Shown here piece by piece: positions 36,171 to 45,187 of a stretch of 64,000 bases of DNA. Position 1 is the first letter of the stretch, and every line of letters begins with the position of its first letter. The stretch covers positions 558,001 to 622,000 of the forward strand of contig NZ_CP014692.1 in NCBI RefSeq assembly GCF_002005445.1, read 5' to 3'. Origin of the DNA: Acetobacter aceti. GTDB lineage: Bacteria; Pseudomonadota; Alphaproteobacteria; Acetobacterales; Acetobacteraceae. The notes beneath the pieces are model-generated. The model was not told the origin of the DNA and ran no database searches. It saw nothing but the letters and a program-made list of their open reading frames with translations. Both the position numbers and the translations under genes were made by a program.

Positions 36171-36836
36171 ATGACAAAGACCCCACTCAATATCCTCCAT
36201 GTTAGTTCGAGCCCACAACCTCAACGGTCGGGTCAGCAGTTTGGCGGCTCCCACTCCCGTGAGCTTACGGGGCATTTTCTCGACCGTTGGCGCCAAACCA
36301 GACCAGATGATCTTGTTGTTGAGCGCGATGTCGGGACGAATCCACCCGCCGCCGTCACCCGAAACTGGCTGAGAGGGTCGTTTTCCGATCCTGCTACCTA
36401 TGACGATTCCATTCGCTCCGCGTTGGCTGAGAGCGACGTGCTCGCGCACGAATTGTTGAAGGCGGATGTGATCGTGGCCGGAGTAGCAGTCTATAATTTC
36501 GGGGTTCCCGCCCAACTCAAGGCATGGATCGATAATATTGTTCGCGTGGGTCTTACTTTCTCCGTGACCAACGGGGAAAAAGGCATGTTGGCTCCGGGAA
36601 AGCATTTGGTGATCGCGACCTCGGCAGGCTCGCGGGAAAGCGGCGATGTGGACAGCGGCGCCGATGCCGCCATTGCTGCGGTTAGGGAGCCCCTCTTTCA
36701 TCTCGGCGTCTCGAAGATCGACGTGGTATCTGTTTATGGCGCCCTTTCGAAGAAAGACTATTTCGAAGCGTCTCTCGCTGCGGCATTCAAGAAAATAGAC
36801 GTTTTAGTCGGTGATATTCAGAAAGAATTTTCATAA
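36171..36836 (+). CDS. azoR: FMN-dependent NADH-azoreductase
   Basis: A flavodoxin-fold quinone or azo reductase of 221 residues: LNILHVSSSPQPQRSGQQFGGSHSRELTGHFLDRW at the N-terminus, ADVIVAGVAVYNFGVPAQLKAWIDNIVRVGLTFSVT at residues about 103-138, and LVIATSAG. The ATG at 36171 follows AAAGGA. In the island it may reduce quinones formed from catechol or aminophenol intermediates. It is separate from the upstream operon by about 145 bases. Confidence 0.85.
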   Translation: MTKTPLNILHVSSSPQPQRSGQQFGGSHSRELTGHFLDRWRQTRPDDLVVERDVGTNPPAAVTRNWLRGSFSDPATYDDSIRSALAESDVLAHELLKADVIVAGVAVYNFGVPAQLKAWIDNIVRVGLTFSVTNGEKGMLAPGKHLVIATSAGSRESGDVDSGADAAIAAVREPLFHLGVSKIDVVSVYGALSKKDYFEASLAAAFKKIDVLVGDIQKEFS

Positions 36837-37328
36837 CAAAATGTCCGGAGAGGAATTTTTTGTAAATAACAAGACATGTATCAGAATTTATCTGCCGGTT
36901 GCAGGCTCTGGTGATTTGCGAACACATCAAATTCCCCGATTAGATATATGAATTGATCACATTACAAGTTTTCGCGTTTTCACTGATGTTGCTATGGTGT
37001 ATCGATAATCGAGGAAGAAAGGACGTGATTCGGGCTACGTTTTGTCGGTTTTGCGAGTCGCTAGAAGTCTTCAGAGTTAGGCGACGTATGTGTTTTCGAT
37101 TGTTTCACCGGTAAATTCTTTTCGGAGAATAATATCTATAGCAAAATAATGTTGCGATATAATAACAAGATGTGACCGGCTATCAAAGCAGGAACGAATA
37201 GCCAGGTTCCTCGGAACAGCAATCACCCTCTCGTTGTTTTTTGTGGTTCAGGCGGACGTGATTATGCGGGTTCACTCTTCCCACGCCTGCCGCGTGACCG
37301 GCACGTTGTAAGCCAGAAGGGATTGAAA
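36837..37328. other. 490-base intergenic region
   Basis: No supported gene. The part near 37150 holds TTGCGATATAATAACA, with a TATAAT-like hexamer, and the region is more AT-rich than the flanks, so it probably carries the promoter for the genes from 37329 onward. No terminator with a T run was seen. Confidence 0.35.
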
Positions 37329-37712
37329 ATGAGTAACGAACGTGTTGCGATCGAAGCGACCGTAAATAAATATATCAACGGTATCCGCGACACAGATCCA
37401 GATCTGGTCGCCAGCGCTTTTCATCCCCAAGCGGTGATGACCGGCCATTTCGGGGGAAAGTTTGTGATTATTCCAAACGCTGGCGCATTTGTTGCGGATT
37501 ACATGCGCAAAGCGCCGCCGACGCATGAGACCAGCCCCAACTTTAAGGGCAAGATTGTGCGGGTTGATCATTACGGCACGCTTGCCGATGTTGCCATCGA
37601 GGAAAACGGGCTCGAGGGGAATGATATGCGCACTTTCTTTATCCTGCACAAGGTCGATGGAGAATGGCTGATCGCCCAGAAGGGTACTTGGAGCCCCGGG
37701 GGCGGGAGCTGA
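37329..37712 (+). CDS. NTF2-like protein of the putative lumazine-binding family
   Basis: A 127-residue protein: AIEATVNKYINGIRDTDPDLVASAFHPQAVMTGHFGGKFVIIP, then FKGKIVRVDHYGTLADVAIEENGL and FFILHKVDGEWLIAQKGTW. This is the PF12893-type NTF2 fold found beside many oxidases and hydrolases. The ATG at 37329 has AAGGGA 7 bases upstream. Function unknown; possibly a small isomerase or dehydratase for an island intermediate. Confidence 0.75.
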   Translation: MSNERVAIEATVNKYINGIRDTDPDLVASAFHPQAVMTGHFGGKFVIIPNAGAFVADYMRKAPPTHETSPNFKGKIVRVDHYGTLADVAIEENGLEGNDMRTFFILHKVDGEWLIAQKGTWSPGGGS

Positions 37713-37736
37713 CGAGAGTCTGGAGGGCCGGGTAGA

Positions 37737-38903
37737 ATGAATATGGCAAGCGTGGCGACGACACTCTTCCGTGTGTCCGGTTCGAGCTGGACTGCTTATG
37801 TTGTATGCCCTCTGCTTCTGACGATTGGAGCCAGCGGACTGTTCGTGGCCCCCTTCGTTATCGAGGCGGCGTCTCGCATCTATAAGTTGTCGGACTTTGC
37901 GGGCGGCGGCATTGTCAGCGCTGAACTCGTTTTTTCAAGTTTTACCGCACTCGGGCTCGCAAACCGTTTTGCTCGCATGAATGTTCTCCGCGTGTGCTTG
38001 TGGGCATTGGCCATTACTGCTGTCGGCAATGTCCTTGCGTGTTTGTCCTATGGCGTCGAATGGTTTCTCGCATGTCGTATTGTTGTTGGTTTCAGCAGCG
38101 GTGTTCTCTACGCCACGGCATCATACTGGGCGGCGCAGCACCATGCCGGCGTGCGCGTGATGAGCGCTTCATTCATCGTCGCAAGCCTAGTTTACGGGAT
38201 AGGCTTCCTCGTCTGGCCGTCGATTGTCGTCGAATATGGTTTTCTTTCGGTCTACGGGCCGCTGGGTGCGCTTTGCCTGATAGCGGTCGCGGCGTTGATC
38301 GCGTTGGACCAGCCTGTTCCTTCGCTCGTCGCCAATTTTGAGCAGCATGAACTGAAGCCCAGGCCGAGTTACGTGCTGTGGCTGTTGCTGCTGATGTGCG
38401 CTCTTGCCAACGGCGGTTTGGAGATGTTGTGGAGCTTCTCGGAAAGCGTGGCAGTGATAAGGCAGTTCGATGTACACACTGTTGGAATTATATTGGGTCT
38501 TTCTAGTATATTCAATATTTTTGGATCGCTATTCTCTGGCTTTTTCGACCGTCGGTTCGGGGTGACAACTCCTATCGCCTTCGGCGTCGCACTAGGCGCT
38601 GTGGCAGGTCTGGCGATCGGCACAAGCACGTCGATAACGTGGTTTGCAATTGGAATTTTCCTTTATGCGATATCGGCTTTTTTTGTTATGCCCTACCTTT
38701 TGAGCGCGGGCGCCGCGCTTGACAACAATGGCCGTGCGGTGACTCTCTCCGGTTTCGCTGTCTATTTCGCGGGCGCGGTTGGCCCCTTGCTGGGTGGAGT
38801 GATCGCCGATCAGATTGCGGTGCCTGCGGTAGGCTGGGCGAGCGCCGCCGCGTGCGTTGGCGCGGCGCTATGTGCGTTGCTCCTGCATTCGAATCTGGAC
38901 TGA
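37737..38903 (+). CDS. MFS transporter
   Basis: A 388-residue protein with about twelve hydrophobic helices; no soluble domain. The inter-helix motifs are weak (LGLANRFARMNVLRV and FFDRRFGVTTP stand where the MFS loop motifs usually are). Substrate unknown. Between the NTF2-like gene and the esterase, it may import the compound degraded by the island or export a product. Start at the ATG 37737 or two codons later. Confidence 0.8.
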   Translation: MNMASVATTLFRVSGSSWTAYVVCPLLLTIGASGLFVAPFVIEAASRIYKLSDFAGGGIVSAELVFSSFTALGLANRFARMNVLRVCLWALAITAVGNVLACLSYGVEWFLACRIVVGFSSGVLYATASYWAAQHHAGVRVMSASFIVASLVYGIGFLVWPSIVVEYGFLSVYGPLGALCLIAVAALIALDQPVPSLVANFEQHELKPRPSYVLWLLLLMCALANGGLEMLWSFSESVAVIRQFDVHTVGIILGLSSIFNIFGSLFSGFFDRRFGVTTPIAFGVALGAVAGLAIGTSTSITWFAIGIFLYAISAFFVMPYLLSAGAALDNNGRAVTLSGFAVYFAGAVGPLLGGVIADQIAVPAVGWASAAACVGAALCALLLHSNLD

Positions 38904-38907
38904 GCGA

Positions 38908-40089
38908 ATGCTTTTGTCCCCGGATAGCGCTGAATGGACCAGGGTTATCGAAGATCGCGTAACCGAAGGTCACGCACCGGGAATCGTTGCGGTGGTTGAA
39001 CGGGCGGGCGAGGCCACGATACATGCGTCGGGCTGGCGGGATCTTGCGACAGGCGCGCCGATGCGTCCCGACACGCTGTTCCGGATTGCCTCGGTCAGTA
39101 AGATTGTGACCGCCGTCGCCGCTCTGATGCTGGTTGATGATGATGCCTTGGGGCTGGACGAGGATGTGGTGCGCTGGCTCCCGGAACTCAAGAACCGCCG
39201 AGTGCTGCGGACCGCCAGTTCACCGCTTGCCGATACGGTGCCTGCGAATGGTCCCGTGACCCTGCGCGGGCTGCTCAGCCAGAGCTTCGGTCTGGGTTTC
39301 GATTATGCGGGACCGTCGAGCGTATCCCGCCGCCTGCAGGCGCTGCAAATCTCCGCGTTCAATTTCTCCGCGGACGGCGATGAATATATGCGTCGCGTGG
39401 GTTCGGTGCCGTTGCTCAGCCAACCGGGTGAGCGTTGGCTCTATCATGTCGGGATCGATATCGCTGGCGTCCTGATCGAGCGGATCACGGGCGAACGGTT
39501 GGGTGCGTTCATGCAGCGGCGGATTTTCATCCCACTCGGGATGCATGACAGCGGGTTTCAGCTTGACGCGATCCGTGAGCGGCGATTGGCGAGCCTCTAT
39601 GTCGCTCAGGCTGGGCACTATTATCAGATTCCGGACACGCTGCCTCGCACGGAAGCGCGACCGATGGAGCAGGGTGGGTCGGAACTGATTTCCACGGCGT
39701 CGGATCTCGCCAAATTCGGGCGCATGCTGCTCGATGAGGGACTGTTTGCCGGGCGGCGTTTGCTCTCAGAGGAACTCGCTCGGGAGATGCGGCGCGACCA
39801 TATTTCTGCCCGAGCCAAGCAGCGGTCCCCGCAGTTTCCAGGTTTCTGGGAGACTCTTGGCTGGGGGCTGGGTATTTGCGTTGTACAGGCGCCGAACTCT
39901 GTCGCATCCCATGCCGGTCGGTTTGGCTGGTGGGGAGGAACAGGCACCTCGCTGTTCTTAGATCCCGCCACCGACACTGTCATGGTCATGCTTTCTCAAA
40001 AGATGATCAGTGACATTTCGGATTCGGCGAATTCGGATGCCTTCATGCGTGCGGCCTTGGCAGAGCCGCGTAAGAAACTGTCAAACTAG
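38908..40089 (+). CDS. Serine hydrolase of the class C beta-lactamase / esterase VIII family
   Basis: A 393-residue penicillin-binding-like esterase. The S-x-x-K motif is Ser62-Val-Ser-Lys65 in FRIASVSKIVTAVAALMLV; the Tyr motif is in GERWLYHVGIDIAGVLIERITG; a late GWWGGTGTSLFLDP replaces the KTG-type motif. There is no signal peptide, so it acts in the cytoplasm. In this setting an esterase that frees an acid from its ester, for example an indole-acetate ester, is reasonable but unproven. It starts 5 bases after the MFS stop. Confidence 0.82.
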   Translation: MLLSPDSAEWTRVIEDRVTEGHAPGIVAVVERAGEATIHASGWRDLATGAPMRPDTLFRIASVSKIVTAVAALMLVDDDALGLDEDVVRWLPELKNRRVLRTASSPLADTVPANGPVTLRGLLSQSFGLGFDYAGPSSVSRRLQALQISAFNFSADGDEYMRRVGSVPLLSQPGERWLYHVGIDIAGVLIERITGERLGAFMQRRIFIPLGMHDSGFQLDAIRERRLASLYVAQAGHYYQIPDTLPRTEARPMEQGGSELISTASDLAKFGRMLLDEGLFAGRRLLSEELAREMRRDHISARAKQRSPQFPGFWETLGWGLGICVVQAPNSVASHAGRFGWWGGTGTSLFLDPATDTVMVMLSQKMISDISDSANSDAFMRAALAEPRKKLSN

Positions 40090-40156
40090 GTCATGTTGAC
40101 GGGTGTTCATGTAACTTTCGATCATTCCATTACATTACGAAAAGACGGCTAAAACT

Positions 40157-41428
40157 ATGGTGAAAGTACAGCACGTAAACTCTTTCTATGCTGCGAGCGT
40201 CGCGACGCGGTTGATCGATTATCCTCGTCTGGACGGGGACATCCACGCCGATGTTTGCGTAATAGGCGGTGGCTTTGCCGGTTTGTCGACGGCACTTCAT
40301 CTCGCGCGGAAGAACACGCGTGTTGTGCTGCTGGAACGCAATCGTGTGGGTTGGGGCGCCTCGGGCCGTAACGGTGGCCATATGGAAAGTCTGTTCGGAC
40401 ATGACCCGGATGATTTCGAGAAACCCGTTGGCCCGGCAAGGATCAACAGTATGTGGGAACTGAGCAGCGAGGCATGTCAACTGGTCGGTCAACTCATTGA
40501 GGCCAATGCCATTGACTGCGATATGCGCAGAGGCGTCGGCCATGTGGCCTACAAGGCGAAGCATTCTGAACACTTGCGCCTGGGCGCCGAAAAATTCGTC
40601 GCGCGCGGCCATCGCAAAAATGTGGTTTATTACGATCAGACCGAGCTGTCGAACCTGCTTGGTACTGAAAGATATTACGGCGGCTTTTTCGATATGGATA
40701 TGGTCCATCTCAATCCGCTGCAATTCGCGATAGGCCTTGCAAAAGTGGTTCAACAGGCTGGCGTGCAAATATTCGAGGACACCGACGTCTCTTCCTACGA
40801 CGCTTCAGGTCTGAATGTGGCGGTCAAGACGGGCGCGGGCATGGTCACCGCCGACAAGCTGGTGATCGCGACGAATGCCAATATCGACCGAATCGACCGG
40901 CATATCGCTCAGAAGATATTCAATGCCTATGCTTGGGTGATTGCGACCGAACCATTAGGGAGCGCACGCGCTGACGCCCTGATGAAGAAGCGGCTGGCCG
41001 TCAACGACACGCGCATGTTCATCGATTTCTATCGGTTGAGCGGTGATGATCGCCTGATCTTTGGCAGCGTCTCGCCGATCAACTTGAACACCGAGGAAAA
41101 ACGCAAGCGTGTGCTGCGTGAGCGGATGCTGGCGATTTACCCGGAGCTCGGCGATGTGAGGATCGATTATGCCTGGGAAGGCAAGGGTGCGGCAGACCTG
41201 AAATTTTTGCCTCATATCGGCGAAGCCAATCCCAAGGTCTATTATACGCTTGCCTCCAATGTCGCCTGGTCCGTGCTGAACGGAAAGTTGATTTCCGAAG
41301 CGATGCATGGAGACCGGGAACGCTTCGACGTGGTCGCGGGGATTGAAACACCCGCCCTCCCCATTGGCGTCCGCGGGCGCGAGGCTCTTGTTGATGCTTA
41401 TAAACTCTATGAGCGGGCGCTCGGTTAG
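40157..41428 (+). CDS. FAD-dependent amine oxidase-like oxidoreductase (DAO/PuuB family)
   Basis: A 423-residue D-amino-acid-oxidase-fold protein. The FAD dinucleotide motif is ADVCVIGGGFAGLSTALHLARKNTRVVLLE near residue 32, followed by the GWGASGRNGGHM motif seen in gamma-glutamylputrescine oxidase-type enzymes. The C-terminal part has LKFLPHIGEANPKVYYTLASNVAW. It should oxidise a primary or secondary amine to aldehyde plus ammonia and H2O2. The aldehyde dehydrogenase at 45188 would take the product onward. Substrate not determined. Confidence 0.8.
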   Translation: MVKVQHVNSFYAASVATRLIDYPRLDGDIHADVCVIGGGFAGLSTALHLARKNTRVVLLERNRVGWGASGRNGGHMESLFGHDPDDFEKPVGPARINSMWELSSEACQLVGQLIEANAIDCDMRRGVGHVAYKAKHSEHLRLGAEKFVARGHRKNVVYYDQTELSNLLGTERYYGGFFDMDMVHLNPLQFAIGLAKVVQQAGVQIFEDTDVSSYDASGLNVAVKTGAGMVTADKLVIATNANIDRIDRHIAQKIFNAYAWVIATEPLGSARADALMKKRLAVNDTRMFIDFYRLSGDDRLIFGSVSPINLNTEEKRKRVLRERMLAIYPELGDVRIDYAWEGKGAADLKFLPHIGEANPKVYYTLASNVAWSVLNGKLISEAMHGDRERFDVVAGIETPALPIGVRGREALVDAYKLYERALG

Positions 41429-41475
41429 ACCGAAGTCCCTTCATTATCTGACGACTATTTGTAAAGGAATCGAGT

Positions 41476-42480
41476 ATGGCAGCGGTGATCAACGCGGTTC
41501 TCGTCGGGGTTGGGCACATGGGTCGCCTCACCGCGAGGTATTTGCTGGAGAAAGGGATCAATGTTGTCGGCGTGGTGAGTCGGACCTCGTCCCAAGGAGA
41601 GGATATAGGCACGCTTGTCGGGCTGAAGACGCCGATCGGCGTGACCGTGAGCAACGATCTCGAGGCGATTCTGGCTAATGGCAATGCCGATATTGTCCTG
41701 GTGACAACCAGTTCGGATCTGAAATCTCTGCTGCCGATTGCTGAACGCGCCCTTTCCTGCGGGGTGAACGTCGCGACCATCTCGGAGGAGGCATTCTTCC
41801 CCGGAACCGCTGGCGAAATCGGCAAGAGGCTCGATGAAGTCGCTCGGGCCAACGGGGTTACGCTCGTGGCGACCGGTGTGCAGGATATATTCTGGCTCAA
41901 TCTGCCCGCCATGGTGACCGGAGCCATGCACCGCATTGAGGAAATCCATTGCTGGTCGAACGTTAACCTTGATATCTACGGGCCCGCCCTTATCAGTCAG
42001 TACCCGGTTGGCCTCACGCCTGAAGAATACGCAAGGCAGGAAGCGGAAGGAGAGCCCAGGAGCTTGATCCCGTTTTCCGGCATCGCTCTGGAAGGACTAA
42101 CAGCGAAGCTGGGATGGACGCCGACAGGGAGATCCGTCCGTCACGAACCGATCTATGCAGAGTGTGCGATAACTTCCGAAAGCCTTGGGCGGGCCATCTC
42201 GCCCGGGCACACCGTTGGTGTAACGGAAATTTACGAGATCGAAACCCGGGAGGGAATCAAACTCAGGATGGAATTTGTTGAAAAGGTGAACGGACCGGAA
42301 GAAACTGAAAAGATCGCCTGGACATTTAAGGGTGAACCGGAGCTTGGCGTCGTCGCCGATAGATTTCCCGGCATGGAAGTTACTTGCGCCACACTGGTGA
42401 ACCGGATTCCAGCAATCCTCGCGGCGCCGGCTGGGTATATTTCGGCGGGCAGCCTTGCCGAAGCGGTCATCATGGGCTGA
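41476..42480 (+). CDS. DapB-like NAD(P)-dependent dehydrogenase (2,4-diaminopentanoate dehydrogenase-like)
   Basis: A 334-residue Rossmann protein: AVLVGVGHMGRLTARYLLEKGINVVGVVSRTSSQGEDIGTLVG at the N-terminus, LVTTSSDLKSLLPIAERALSCGVNVATISEEAFFP, then a C-terminal domain with ATGVQDIFWLNLPAMV. The sequence resembles DapB N-terminal domains and 2,4-diaminopentanoate dehydrogenase. It lies between two FAD oxidoreductases, so it may reduce an imine or deaminate an amino intermediate. An AAAGGA site precedes the ATG. Confidence 0.7.
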   Translation: MAAVINAVLVGVGHMGRLTARYLLEKGINVVGVVSRTSSQGEDIGTLVGLKTPIGVTVSNDLEAILANGNADIVLVTTSSDLKSLLPIAERALSCGVNVATISEEAFFPGTAGEIGKRLDEVARANGVTLVATGVQDIFWLNLPAMVTGAMHRIEEIHCWSNVNLDIYGPALISQYPVGLTPEEYARQEAEGEPRSLIPFSGIALEGLTAKLGWTPTGRSVRHEPIYAECAITSESLGRAISPGHTVGVTEIYEIETREGIKLRMEFVEKVNGPEETEKIAWTFKGEPELGVVADRFPGMEVTCATLVNRIPAILAAPAGYISAGSLAEAVIMG

Positions 42481-42503
42481 ATGCGCGTGGAGACGAGGCC
42501 GTG

Positions 42504-43868
42504 ATGTTGTCCACTGGACACAAGCTATGGGACGTTTTGGCTGGGGGAGGGGCGTCGCTCGTACCGGGTTTTTCGCGCGCCCGCACGGTCGAAAGCGACC
42601 TCGAATTGCCTTCTTCAGTCGATGTCGTGATCGTCGGAGGCGGCATCGTCGGCGTTTCTGCGGCTCTTTTCCTTGCCGAACGCGGTATTTCAGTCGCGGT
42701 ATTCGAGAAAGGGGCGATTGCCTGCGAGGCGTCCGGTCGGAACCACGGACTGATCGAAGGCAAGCATCAGGATATGCGGCTCCAACCATTGATAGAACTG
42801 TCCAAGCAGCTTTGGCGCACACTCGACGCAACGACGGGCGAAAAAACTGGCTTTCGTGAGCACGACATCGTCGAATTCTTCAACAGCGAGGAAGACCTCG
42901 CCAAGGCGAGGCAGTGGCGCGATCAGGCGGCAGCCATCGGGTTAAACGCTCGAATAGCGCAAGGAAGTGATATTGACGCCTTCCTGCCGGGGGGCGCGGT
43001 AGCCTACCGATACGCACTCTATGCAGCGGGAGAAGGCGTCGCGGAACCGCAATGGGCGGCGCCTGCAGTCGCGAACGGCGCACGGAAGTATGGTGCGCTG
43101 ATTTTTCAGCATTGCGCGGTGCGCGGATTGGAACGCCAAGGCAACGGCATTTGCGCGGCGGTCACCGAACGCGGCACGGTACGGACCCGGAAGGTCATCC
43201 TGGCAGGTGGAGTCTGGACACCAGCTTTTGTGCGAAGTCTGGGCCTCGGTGGTCTGCCCATGTTCGGTGGATATGCCTCGATCATGAGCTTGGCACCCTT
43301 CGACGGTGGGCCCGATTTTGTCGGCCTGCTGCCGCCCGTCATGGTGCGCCGGGAGATGGACGGAGGCTACTCGGTGGGCGCGATACAGGGTGTCGCTCCG
43401 ATTCTGCCGAGCCAGTTCAGATATTTCCGCCAGTTGCTGCCCTTGTTGGCAGCCGGCCCATCCATCGTGCCGCGCTTGTCGCTCAGCAATTTCTGGCGTG
43501 ATCTCACGACGCCGCGTGTCTGGCGTCTCGACCGGCCAAGTCCATTCGAGAATACTCGTGTTCTTCAGCCAGAGATTCAGCAGCGGCTTCTTGATCGGCT
43601 CCTGGTGGAACTACGCCGCCAGCGACCGGAGTTTGGGAAAGCGCAAGTACGAGAAGCATGGTCGGGCGCGTTGGTGAGCACGATCGACGATTTGCCTGTC
43701 TTGTCCGGAGTGGACGAGATTCCTGGCCTGTTCATCGGGACCGGTTTTACTTACGGCTTTACGATGGGGCCTGGAGCCGGTTCGATTCTTGCGAATCTCG
43801 TATTGGGGGAACCTCCAAGAATAGACATTTCTGCATTCAGTTTTTCACGATTCAGGCGGGAAAGGTAA
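42504..43868 (+). CDS. Second FAD-dependent amine oxidase-like oxidoreductase (DAO family)
   Basis: A 454-residue DAO-fold protein with an unusual 40-residue extension before the FAD motif VDVVIVGGGIVGVSAALFLAERGISVAVFEKG, then EASGRNHGLIEGKHQD. The C-terminal EAWSGALVSTIDDLPVLSGVDEIPGLFIGTGFTYGFTMGPGAGSILANLVLG is typical of the family. It shares the ASGRN motif with the enzyme at 40157 but differs throughout, so it is a distant paralogue. Start: the ATG at 42504 after GGAGACGAGG; the open frame upstream to 42384 overlaps the preceding gene. Confidence 0.78.
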   Translation: MLSTGHKLWDVLAGGGASLVPGFSRARTVESDLELPSSVDVVIVGGGIVGVSAALFLAERGISVAVFEKGAIACEASGRNHGLIEGKHQDMRLQPLIELSKQLWRTLDATTGEKTGFREHDIVEFFNSEEDLAKARQWRDQAAAIGLNARIAQGSDIDAFLPGGAVAYRYALYAAGEGVAEPQWAAPAVANGARKYGALIFQHCAVRGLERQGNGICAAVTERGTVRTRKVILAGGVWTPAFVRSLGLGGLPMFGGYASIMSLAPFDGGPDFVGLLPPVMVRREMDGGYSVGAIQGVAPILPSQFRYFRQLLPLLAAGPSIVPRLSLSNFWRDLTTPRVWRLDRPSPFENTRVLQPEIQQRLLDRLLVELRRQRPEFGKAQVREAWSGALVSTIDDLPVLSGVDEIPGLFIGTGFTYGFTMGPGAGSILANLVLGEPPRIDISAFSFSRFRRER

Positions 43869-44005
43869 GGTATGCCACCCAAGTGATCCTGTCTTCGCAT
43901 GTGAATTATCCGGAATTATGCAGGAAATTATAAAAACTTATTGGTTTAATAGAGATTTTTTCCGCAATGACATATCAGTGAGCTTATGCTGGGAGCGGAT
44001 TGATA

Positions 44006-45172
44006 ATGGTGACGAAGGTTTCTGAGGTGCTTGTAACGAGCAAGACAACTGCTACCGGCTTTGACGAGGCCGCTTTTGCTGAGTTGTTGAGGATTATTAA
44101 GATTCGCCGCGATGAATTCAATGCGAATACCCATATTCCGCGTGAGGTTGTTGATCTGATGAAAACCGCGGGCTTCTATCGTGCCGCGGCGCCGGCCTGT
44201 TTTGGCGGAACAGGAGTGCCGCCACATTTGTTTCTTGAACGGATCGAGCGGATCGCTCAGGTCGATGGGTCTGCTTCTTGGGTGGCGGCCTTCGGCTCGG
44301 CGAATACCTACTATGCGGCGCTTCCTTATGAGGCACAGAAATATATTTATGCTGACGGTCCCGACCAGGTGTTCGCAGGAGGTCTTTACCCGGCGGCTCC
44401 GGCAAAGCGCGTGGAAGGAGGTTGGAAGGTTTCCGGGCGCTGGCGTTTCGCAAGCGGCTGCATGGGAGCGGACTGGATCGCGGTAGGTATTGCTGATGAG
44501 GGCGTCAACCAGGTCCGCATGGCCGTGAGGCAGGCCTCCGAGATTAAAATCATCCCGAACTGGGAAATGATCGGCATGCAGGGCACCGGCAGTTACGACA
44601 CGGAACTGACCGATTGCTTCGTCCCCGACGATTGGACCTGTCTGCGTGGCGCGCTGCCAATCTTCGACGATCCGCTGTATCGCTATCCACTGTTTGCCTA
44701 TCAAGCTCAGGCCCATGCCGCTTCCAACCTTGGCCTTGCTCGTGCCGCTATTGTGACGGCGACCGAGATGGCTGGTGGCAAGAAACTGATGCTGGGAGCT
44801 GCCAGACTCGCTGATCGGGCCTATTTCCGCACTGGGCTCGCCAGGGCCGAAGCTATGCTGCAAAGCTGCAGACTGTATTACTACGATGCGGCCGAGCAGG
44901 CATGGAACACGATTATACGGGGCGATGAACTGTCCGTCGCCCAACGTAATGCGCTCCGCTTGAGTGCTACCCATGCGGCGCATACAGCCGCCAAAGTTAT
45001 CCAGCTTCTCTATCGTATCACTGGCATGGCGGCTGCGGAAAAATCGAACCGCTTGCAACAGCTTTTGCGCGACTCGCTGGTCGTCACACAACACGCGGCA
45101 TTGAGCGAGGTAACGCTGGAGCTATCGGGAGGCGCTCTTGCTGGGGAAAAACTTGCACTGGGATTTCTGTAA
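44006..45172 (+). CDS. Acyl-CoA-dehydrogenase-like flavin monooxygenase, IacA-like
   Basis: A 388-residue protein of the acyl-CoA dehydrogenase fold that lacks thioester-type marks and looks like the HsaA/DszC/IacA group of FADH2-dependent oxygenases: RRDEFNANTHIPREVVDLMKTAGFYRAAAPACFGGTG, RIAQVDGSASWVAAFGSANTYYAALP, GPDQVFAGGLYPAAPAKRVEGGWKVSGRWRFASGCMGADW, MIGMQGTGSYDTELTDCFVPDDWT. IacA starts indole-3-acetate degradation by oxygenating the indole. It would need reduced flavin; the reductase at 25682 is the only candidate in the window. The ATG at 44006 follows GGGAGCGG; a TTG at 44000 is an alternative. The iacA assignment is an inference. Confidence 0.72.
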   Translation: MVTKVSEVLVTSKTTATGFDEAAFAELLRIIKIRRDEFNANTHIPREVVDLMKTAGFYRAAAPACFGGTGVPPHLFLERIERIAQVDGSASWVAAFGSANTYYAALPYEAQKYIYADGPDQVFAGGLYPAAPAKRVEGGWKVSGRWRFASGCMGADWIAVGIADEGVNQVRMAVRQASEIKIIPNWEMIGMQGTGSYDTELTDCFVPDDWTCLRGALPIFDDPLYRYPLFAYQAQAHAASNLGLARAAIVTATEMAGGKKLMLGAARLADRAYFRTGLARAEAMLQSCRLYYYDAAEQAWNTIIRGDELSVAQRNALRLSATHAAHTAAKVIQLLYRITGMAAAEKSNRLQQLLRDSLVVTQHAALSEVTLELSGGALAGEKLALGFL

Positions 45173-45187
45173 ATGGGGTGGAGATGA

